Assembly: GCA_902803675.1 (NCBI GenBank)
Contig: CADCQZ010000042.1
Location: 1 to 11,716, forward strand
Direction of reading: 5' to 3'
DNA length: 11,716 bases
Source of the DNA: an uncultured Eubacteriales bacterium
GTDB lineage: Bacteria; Bacillota_A; Clostridia; Christensenellales; Aristaeellaceae
Part shown: positions 8,159 through 11,716 of the stretch, in pieces
Layout of the letters: the number at the start of each line of letters is the position of its first letter
Position numbering within the stretch: position 1 is the stretch's first letter
Notes under the pieces: generated by a model
Seen by the model: only the letters and a program-made list of their open reading frames with translations
What the model was told of the DNA's origin: nothing
Database searches by the model: none
Position numbers and translations under genes: made by a program

Positions 8159-8168
8159 TTACATGTAA
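8145..8168. repeat. Two tandem copies of palindrome TTACATGTAA, candidate operator
   Basis: TTACATGTAA is a perfect 10 bp palindrome and occurs at 8145-8154 and 8159-8168, separated by 4 bp. On the minus strand the repeat extends to GTTACATGTAA, with a 14 bp period. The copy at 8159-8168 includes the last codons and stop of the ylmH-like gene. Paired palindromes at the head of an operon are what a dimeric repressor or activator site looks like. The regulator is not identifiable here. Confidence 0.5.
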
Positions 8169-8905
8169 CGGTCCAGTTCCAGATACAGTTTGCCCTTCCT
8201 GCTGGTTCCGGAGACCCCCGCGCATCGGTACTTGCCGTGCCCCCTCAGGGAGAGGACGTCCCCCTCTTTGAGCGGCCTGGAGGGGTCATCGCACGTGAGG
8301 CCGTTGAGGAACACCATCTGCCGCCGGAACAAATCCAGAACTTTGCCCCGGCTCAGAGCGCACAGGTGAGCCGCCACCAGGTCCACCCTGACGGAGGACA
8401 CGTTGATCCTCACCCTCTCGGTCGAAAGCGCCGGAAGGGGCAGATCGTCGGAAGCTTCCTCCACGCGGACAGGCGTCGCGCGCACCTTCATCAATCCCGT
8501 CAGGTGAGGCACCATCTCCTCCCGGCAGAAAATATGCCAGACACCGTCCGCCTTGACCAGATCCCCAAGCACGTCCCTTTCGATGCCCATGCTCATCAGG
8601 GCGCCGAGCACGTCCCGGTGCGTCAGGTCCTCGCTGAAACGGCCGGCGGCGGGTTTCAGGATCAGACGGGCGATGGGCCACGGCTCCTCATAGCCCGTTT
8701 CCTCCGCGGAACCGAAGCGCGCCATGCAGCGCTGCGCGTCCGGATATCCGCCGTAAAGGGTCATGGGACGCAAAGATCCGCCCCGGGCCATGGCACGGCA
8801 CAAAGCGGCCTCCGCCTCGTTGAGGAAACCCAGATAACCGTAGCGGCCGCTCCTTCCGCTCACGTCCCTGACACGCCTTAAGAAGAATTCCTCCTCGGGG
8901 GTCAA
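8159..8905 (-). CDS. ylmH: YlmH-like RNA-binding protein with C-terminal S4 domain
   Basis: This is a 248-residue cytosolic protein. The middle part carries the YlmH family signature LTHRDVLGALMSMGIERDVLGDL (split across residues 94-116), and residues about 172-225 form an S4 RNA-binding domain (RVDLVAAHLCALSRGKV, then VFLNG and LKEGDVLSLRGHGKY). In Firmicutes YlmH is normally encoded next to sepF and divIVA near the division cluster; it binds ribosomal RNA and has been linked to stalled 50S subunits. Here it sits between a PAP2 phosphatase gene (3 bp gap) and the GlpA-like gene. The start is TTG at 8905, chosen because GGAGGAG lies 6 nt upstream and translation from there gives the normal N-terminus. 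The final codons overlap a copy of the TTACATGTAA palindrome. Confidence 0.88.
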   Translation of the reverse strand: MTPEEEFFLRRVRDVSGRSGRYGYLGFLNEAEAALCRAMARGGSLRPMTLYGGYPDAQRCMARFGSAEETGYEEPWPIARLILKPAAGRFSEDLTHRDVLGALMSMGIERDVLGDLVKADGVWHIFCREEMVPHLTGLMKVRATPVRVEEASDDLPLPALSTERVRINVSSVRVDLVAAHLCALSRGKVLDLFRRQMVFLNGLTCDDPSRPLKEGDVLSLRGHGKYRCAGVSGTSRKGKLYLELDRYM

Positions 8906-8908
8906 GGA

Positions 8909-9604
8909 TCACTCCTCCTCGATGAGCCCGTCATACACGAAGGCGATGGCAAAGGCCAGGATGAGACCGCCCAGGATATCCGTAACCCAGTGCACGCCCG
9001 ACATCGCACGGCAGAACACCGTCGTGACCGAGATGATCCGGCAGATCCAGGGCATCCATTTGCCCAGGAAGGTGTTATCCCTGAAATGCCTGGCGAAGAA
9101 GGCCTCCGCCGTGACCATGACGCCCACGCCCAGCACCGTGTGAGTGGACGGGAAGGACATCTCCAGCCCCTCCTCCAGCAGCACCGGCCGGAAATTGGGG
9201 CTGATGCGCTCAAAGAGCACGTAAAAGATCACGATCAGCGCGTACGGGACCATCATGGCGATGACTTCCCGGTCTATCCTGCGGATCGACTTCCTCGTGA
9301 CCAGCTGCCAGACCGCCAGCAGGAAAATGAACACCGCCACGGCGATCTCCACATACCCCAGGACCTCCGTGACCTCATAGAAGCCGTTCCTGAACCCCAG
9401 CCACTCGGACATCTTCAGGTTGAGGCCCGCCAGGCCGATGGTGGCTGTCTGGGCCTCTGCCCCTTTGGCGTACGGCGTCACCAGGGTGGTATAGGGCTGA
9501 CGGTCAGCCGTATACAAAAGGACGGTGAGGATGACGAACACCGCGAGCAAGACGGCAGCCAAAAGGAATTTCTTCTTCGCTTTGGGAGAGAAACCTTCGC
9601 TCAT
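8909..9604 (-). CDS. PAP2-family integral membrane phosphatase
   Basis: This 231-residue membrane protein has about five or six hydrophobic segments, the first at residues 13-31 after a lysine-rich start. Phosphatidic acid phosphatase type 2 motifs are present: RP at 139-140, PSTH at 152-155 (the usual PSGH), and Arg199-x5-His205-x3-Asp209, which carries the nucleophilic His and its Asp partner. The Lys of the first motif (K-x6-RP) is not found at its expected place, where Glu132 lies, although Arg133 is adjacent. Enzymes of this family remove phosphate from lipid phosphates such as phosphatidic acid, phosphatidylglycerol phosphate or undecaprenyl diphosphate on the outer membrane face; the actual substrate cannot be told. 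The ATG at 9604 has GAGGAGG 5 nt upstream. The frame is open further upstream, but those residues are unlike the family. It is followed by ylmH after 3 bp. Confidence 0.87.
   Translation of the reverse strand: MSEGFSPKAKKKFLLAAVLLAVFVILTVLLYTADRQPYTTLVTPYAKGAEAQTATIGLAGLNLKMSEWLGFRNGFYEVTEVLGYVEIAVAVFIFLLAVWQLVTRKSIRRIDREVIAMMVPYALIVIFYVLFERISPNFRPVLLEEGLEMSFPSTHTVLGVGVMVTAEAFFARHFRDNTFLGKWMPWICRIISVTTVFCRAMSGVHWVTDILGGLILAFAIAFVYDGLIEEE
8912..8918 (-). promoter_or_regulatory. Ribosome binding site that fixes the TTG start of ylmH
   Basis: GGAGGAG on the minus strand is spaced 6 nt from TTG at 8905. It is formed by the final GAG codons of the PAP2 gene, so the two genes share sequence and may be translationally coupled. 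No ATG lies in this frame near the expected N-terminus. Confidence 0.6.
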
Positions 9605-9681
9605 ATAAGCCTCCTCGGTGGATATGAGACCGGCGATACCGGCGCCCCCGGACACGAGCTCTCTCCGGCTGACGGCATCTT

Positions 9682-9737
9682 AAAACGGATGGCCGGCCAA
9701 CGGGATAAGCATGCCGGACGCCCCCATCCCGTTTTTT
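9682..9737. terminator. Hairpin with T-runs on both strands, probable bidirectional terminator
   Basis: The plus strand reads AAAACGGATGG, CCGGC, a 15 nt loop, GCCGG, a 6 nt bulge, then CCATCCCGTTTTTT. Outer and inner stems pair with one extra C in the 3' arm. The same structure read on the minus strand ends in CCATCCGTTTT. It lies between the PurA-like gene and the PAP2 gene and would end transcription coming from the PurA-like gene. The bulge and the short minus-strand T-run make efficiency uncertain. Confidence 0.5.
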
Positions 9738-9751
9738 GATCCATCATGGAT

Positions 9752-9780
9752 AAGGTACACCAAATCGGCCTTTCCGTCAA
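9752..9780 (-). promoter_or_regulatory. Weak candidate promoter for PAP2-ylmH
   Basis: On the minus strand TTGACG (9775-9780) is followed by a 17 nt spacer and TACCTT (9752-9757). The -35 box matches consensus at five of six positions and the -10 at only three. It points toward the PAP2 gene but lies upstream of the 9682-9737 hairpin, which transcription would have to cross. I see no better promoter in this 244 bp spacer. Confidence 0.2.
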
Positions 9781-9802
9781 TGATGAAGTGACAAAAAGCC
9801 AT

Positions 9803-9837
9803 GTGAGCCCCCCGCCCGGAACGGACGGAAGGCTCAC
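9803..9837 (-). terminator. Hairpin just after the PurA-like gene, possible terminator
   Basis: GTGAGCC (9803-9809) pairs with GGCTCAC (9831-9837), with further internal pairing between CCGCCCG and CGGACGG and a small GAA loop. On the minus strand it begins 11 nt after the PurA-like stop codon. The T-run TTTTT follows only after a 5 nt gap, so it is an imperfect terminator or a 3' end stabilising hairpin. Confidence 0.4.
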
Positions 9838-9848
9838 CGGATATCTTG

Positions 9849-11036
9849 TCAAACGCCTGTTTGGCTCTCCTTAACATCGAAGGGGTCACAGGAGCAGTAT
9901 GCCCGGTCGAAAAGGGACGAGAAAGCCTTGAGATCCGCGCCCCCGCTCAGGCCGCCGCCGGTCTCATTAAGGTGGGTCACCAGTACCGCCGAGGCGGCGT
10001 CCGGCAGCGCTTTCCGGGTCTCACTCAGATCAGAAGTCACCCGCTCCGCCACCGCCGCAGGATCGAACGGCGCGTAGCGCAGCACCTGCTGATGGGGGTT
10101 GGGCACATTGGTCCTGTCCTCGATCCCGGGCCCGATCAGATCTTTCGGGCACTCCCCCGGCAGGGGGCCGGCCCCGTGCCGCGTCAGGTAGGAACGGGTC
10201 ACATACAGGATCTGCGTATCTGTCGGGCCCGGCAGAGCGGCGATCCGCCGTGCGCTGACCAGGGACGTGGTGCGGCTGGGGGTCAGATAAGGGAAATCCT
10301 TTTCATTCAGCGCGTCCAGGGCCAGACCCTGACCGGCCTCGAACACCAGCCCCGGATAGCCCGCGGCCAGATCCTCCCATCTGTCGTATCCCGTGACCGC
10401 GCGCCGCATGGCGTCAAGATCCCTGTACGCGGATGCGATCAGCCCCTCATCCCGCAGGGCCGCCTGCCATTTTTCGTCCGCGCTCATCCCAAATTCCATC
10501 AGGCGCGAGGGCAGGTACTCGAAAGCGATCCTGCGGCAGTACCGCCTGAAATCCTCCTCCCCCATCGTCTCCAGAGCGCCGTAGGGCAGAGCCCAGTCCG
10601 TATTCAGGTACCTCAGCCTCGTCTCCTGGATGCCCAGGCCGCAGGAACCGTGGCGTTTTGCCCCCCTGAACTCCTCGATGATCTGCCCCGCCATCATGTC
10701 GTAAGGGGTGGACACCCGGCAGGCCCGCGACACATATTCCTTCGGCACAAAACCGAACGTATCTTCAAGATCCGCCGCCTCCCGGACGAACACCGCCGGA
10801 TTGACGATATAGTCCGTATCCGCGCATGTGTCCGCGCCCGATAAACTGCCGGAGCCGAAATGGTGGAACACGTGCCGCCTGCCGTCCTTCAGATCCACAG
10901 TATGGCCCCGCTGGGCACCTCCGTTGATCATCACGTTGAGGCAGGGCGCCCCCATTTCGGCCGCCGCCCAGTAAGACGCGAGGCCTTTGCCTTCGTCCCC
11001 GTAGCTGCAGCCGATCACGATCACAGCCCGACGCAT
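9849..11036 (-). CDS. Divergent adenylosuccinate synthetase (PurA) family protein, altered substrate motifs
   Basis: The protein has 395 residues. The PurA P-loop-like motif GDEGKG (13-18) is intact, with Asp14 matching the catalytic Asp of E. coli PurA (Asp13). GGAQRGHTV (39-47) holds His45, matching catalytic His41. HFGSG (59-63), GSCGLGI (130-136), VFEAGQG (231-237), SRTTS (254-258) and TRHGAGPLPGE (285-295) follow in PurA order. However, the TTGRRRRTGW-type loop that in PurA binds aspartate, IMP phosphate and GTP is replaced by TNVPNPHQQVLRY (309-321), and the guanine-recognising TKLD reads THLN (354-357). The Arg of TTGRGIG is Leu134. I infer a nucleotide ligase or related enzyme acting on different substrates. 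The phage enzyme PurZ, which makes an aminoadenine nucleotide precursor, is a precedent for such a shift. The ATG at 11036 has AAAGGAGG 7 nt upstream. The gene lies directly downstream of a vWA-like gene and its terminator. True purine biosynthesis is less likely. Confidence 0.8.
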   Translation of the reverse strand: MRRAVIVIGCSYGDEGKGLASYWAAAEMGAPCLNVMINGGAQRGHTVDLKDGRRHVFHHFGSGSLSGADTCADTDYIVNPAVFVREAADLEDTFGFVPKEYVSRACRVSTPYDMMAGQIIEEFRGAKRHGSCGLGIQETRLRYLNTDWALPYGALETMGEEDFRRYCRRIAFEYLPSRLMEFGMSADEKWQAALRDEGLIASAYRDLDAMRRAVTGYDRWEDLAAGYPGLVFEAGQGLALDALNEKDFPYLTPSRTTSLVSARRIAALPGPTDTQILYVTRSYLTRHGAGPLPGECPKDLIGPGIEDRTNVPNPHQQVLRYAPFDPAAVAERVTSDLSETRKALPDAASAVLVTHLNETGGGLSGGADLKAFSSLFDRAYCSCDPFDVKESQTGV

Positions 11037-11064
11037 CAGACCGCCTCCTTTCCGATCCCCGATG

Positions 11065-11097
11065 AAAAAGCGCCGGGAGGATCATCCCTCCCGGCGC
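11065..11097 (-). terminator. Strong rho-independent terminator or attenuator before the PurA-like gene
   Basis: A perfect 11 bp GC-rich stem (GCGCCGGGAGG at 11070-11080 against CCTCCCGGCGC at 11087-11097) with a 6 nt loop is followed on the minus strand by TTTTT. It starts 10 nt after the vWA gene stop and ends 28 nt before the PurA-like ATG. The remaining 28 bp hold the ribosome binding site but cannot also hold a full promoter, so expression of the PurA-like gene needs read-through or an upstream promoter, and the element may be regulatory. Confidence 0.85.
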
Positions 11098-11107
11098 GCG
11101 TCCCTCC

Positions 11108-11716
11108 TCACCAGGAGAACAGATGCCAGAAACCTTTGTTTGCCCTGTCGCCCAACGTCACTTCGTCGTGCCGGACATCGCCGGGCTTTTTCGCGTGCTC
11201 TTCGATCACCCGGATCAGGGCGTCTGAGATCCCCTCCACATCCACGCTGATCAGGCGGCCCGCCGGCAAAAGTTTCCCGAAACTGTTCCTGACCTGATCG
11301 AAGTACCGGTTCCCCTGGCCATGGAGCACATGCATATGGCAGATATCGAACTTCCGCGCGGCCTCCGAATACAGGGCCCGGGTCTCCACGTCGGCCTGCA
11401 GACCGTCACCCACCGCGGCCGCCAGCGGCTTTGCCGGCAGGTACGGGTTCAGGGGCTCATCGCCCATGGTGATGATCAGGCCCTTCCTTCCCCGCTTCCA
11501 GGCGTCCAGATCCGTGTGATGCAGACCCATATACCAGGCCGCCGTGTAGGACTCGAAGGCGTTCCCACCGCCGCCGTGTTCCAGATACACCATGTCCAGC
11601 TGCTCGGCGATGCGGATATCCGATTCGAACTGGGACATCTGGATCGGCGCCCGGTCGTAGCTCAGGTCCCCGATGCCCATGACCAGGAACTCCACGTCCT
11701 TGATCCGGTCGTAGAG
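11108..11716 (-). CDS. von Willebrand factor A-like domain protein, 5' end cut by the window
   Basis: The last 202 residues are visible and the frame is open to the window edge, so the true start lies outside; a GTG at 11695 is internal to the family-like sequence. The visible part begins LYDRIKDVEFLVMGIGD and contains, in order, YDRAPIQMSQFESDIRI, YLEHGGGGNAFESYTAAWY, a basic KRGRKGLIITMGDEPLNPYLP segment and a C-terminal region with KFDICHMHVLHGQGN. This pattern (glycine run, ESYT, then a hydrophobic strand ending in GDE) matches uncharacterised bacterial and phage vWA-like proteins I recall. The N-terminal metal-ion site DxSxS expected for a vWA domain would lie outside the window, so metal binding cannot be judged. 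No membrane segment is seen. It is the gene immediately before the PurA-like gene, separated by 71 bp and a terminator. Function is unknown; a link to the PurA-like protein is inferred only from proximity. Confidence 0.6.
   Translation of the reverse strand, partial: LYDRIKDVEFLVMGIGDLSYDRAPIQMSQFESDIRIAEQLDMVYLEHGGGGNAFESYTAAWYMGLHHTDLDAWKRGRKGLIITMGDEPLNPYLPAKPLAAAVGDGLQADVETRALYSEAARKFDICHMHVLHGQGNRYFDQVRNSFGKLLPAGRLISVDVEGISDALIRVIEEHAKKPGDVRHDEVTLGDRANKGFWHLFSW

Noticed and set aside
7178..8881. A 567-codon open frame on the plus strand opposite the GlpA-like and ylmH genes
   Set aside because: It crosses two well-supported minus-strand genes and their regulatory spacer; its composition, rich in His, Gly, Gln and Arg, is that of a codon-bias shadow.
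9605..9655. N-terminal extension of the PAP2 protein by 17 residues
   Set aside because: A strong GAGGAGG site 5 nt before the ATG at 9604 favours the shorter form, whose lysine-rich start leads straight into the first membrane segment.
9849..11036. Annotation as ordinary housekeeping purA
   Set aside because: The aspartate/IMP loop and guanine-recognition motif are replaced, and at 395 residues it is somewhat shorter than the usual bacterial enzyme of about 430.
1..11716. CRISPR arrays, tRNA or rRNA genes, insertion sequences or integration sites
   Set aside because: I saw no regularly spaced repeats, cloverleaf-like stretches, transposase motifs or flanking inverted/direct repeats. The only clear short repeat is the palindrome pair at 8145-8168.

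Overview
The window is a gene-dense, GC-rich (about 60% by eye) bacterial segment. All eleven genes I can support lie on the minus strand, so transcription runs from high to low coordinates. Strong GGAGG ribosome binding sites, 3-8 bp junctions, a YlmH-type S4 protein, an FHA/SEDS/penicillin-binding-protein cluster and a GlpA/GlpB-like/DUF1667 trio together suggest a high-GC member of the Bacillota, most likely class Clostridia. This placement is inference from gene content. No rRNA, tRNA, CRISPR array, insertion sequence or phage structural gene is visible.

In transcription order (right to left): a von Willebrand factor A-like protein cut by the right edge; a textbook rho-independent terminator; a divergent PurA (adenylosuccinate synthetase) family protein whose aspartate/IMP and guanine recognition motifs are replaced; a 244 bp spacer with two hairpins; a PAP2 membrane phosphatase; a YlmH-like S4 RNA-binding protein starting at TTG; a 39 bp AT-rich spacer with two copies of the palindrome TTACATGTAA; a GlpA-like FAD dehydrogenase with a C-terminal BFD-type [2Fe-2S] domain; a GlpB-like FAD/NAD oxidoreductase; a DUF1667 cysteine-rich small protein; an M3 oligoendopeptidase F; then a membrane-anchored degenerate FHA protein, a SEDS (FtsW/RodA) glycosyltransferase and a class B penicillin-binding protein cut by the left edge.

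Three functional blocks can be inferred. The left block (FHA, SEDS, PBP) is a peptidoglycan synthesis module in which the SEDS polymerase and the PBP transpeptidase work as a pair; its genes overlap by 8 and 4 bp. The middle block is a three-subunit flavin/iron-sulfur dehydrogenase of the glycerol-3-phosphate dehydrogenase type, tightly packed and probably controlled from the palindrome-bearing spacer. The right block (vWA protein plus PurA-like protein) is the least ordinary part. The PurA-like protein keeps the GDEGKG loop and catalytic His but has lost the usual substrate-recognition motifs. It lies directly downstream of a little-characterised vWA-like gene, with a terminator between them that leaves no room for a separate promoter. 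If anything here is an undescribed system, it is this pair and whatever lies beyond the right edge.
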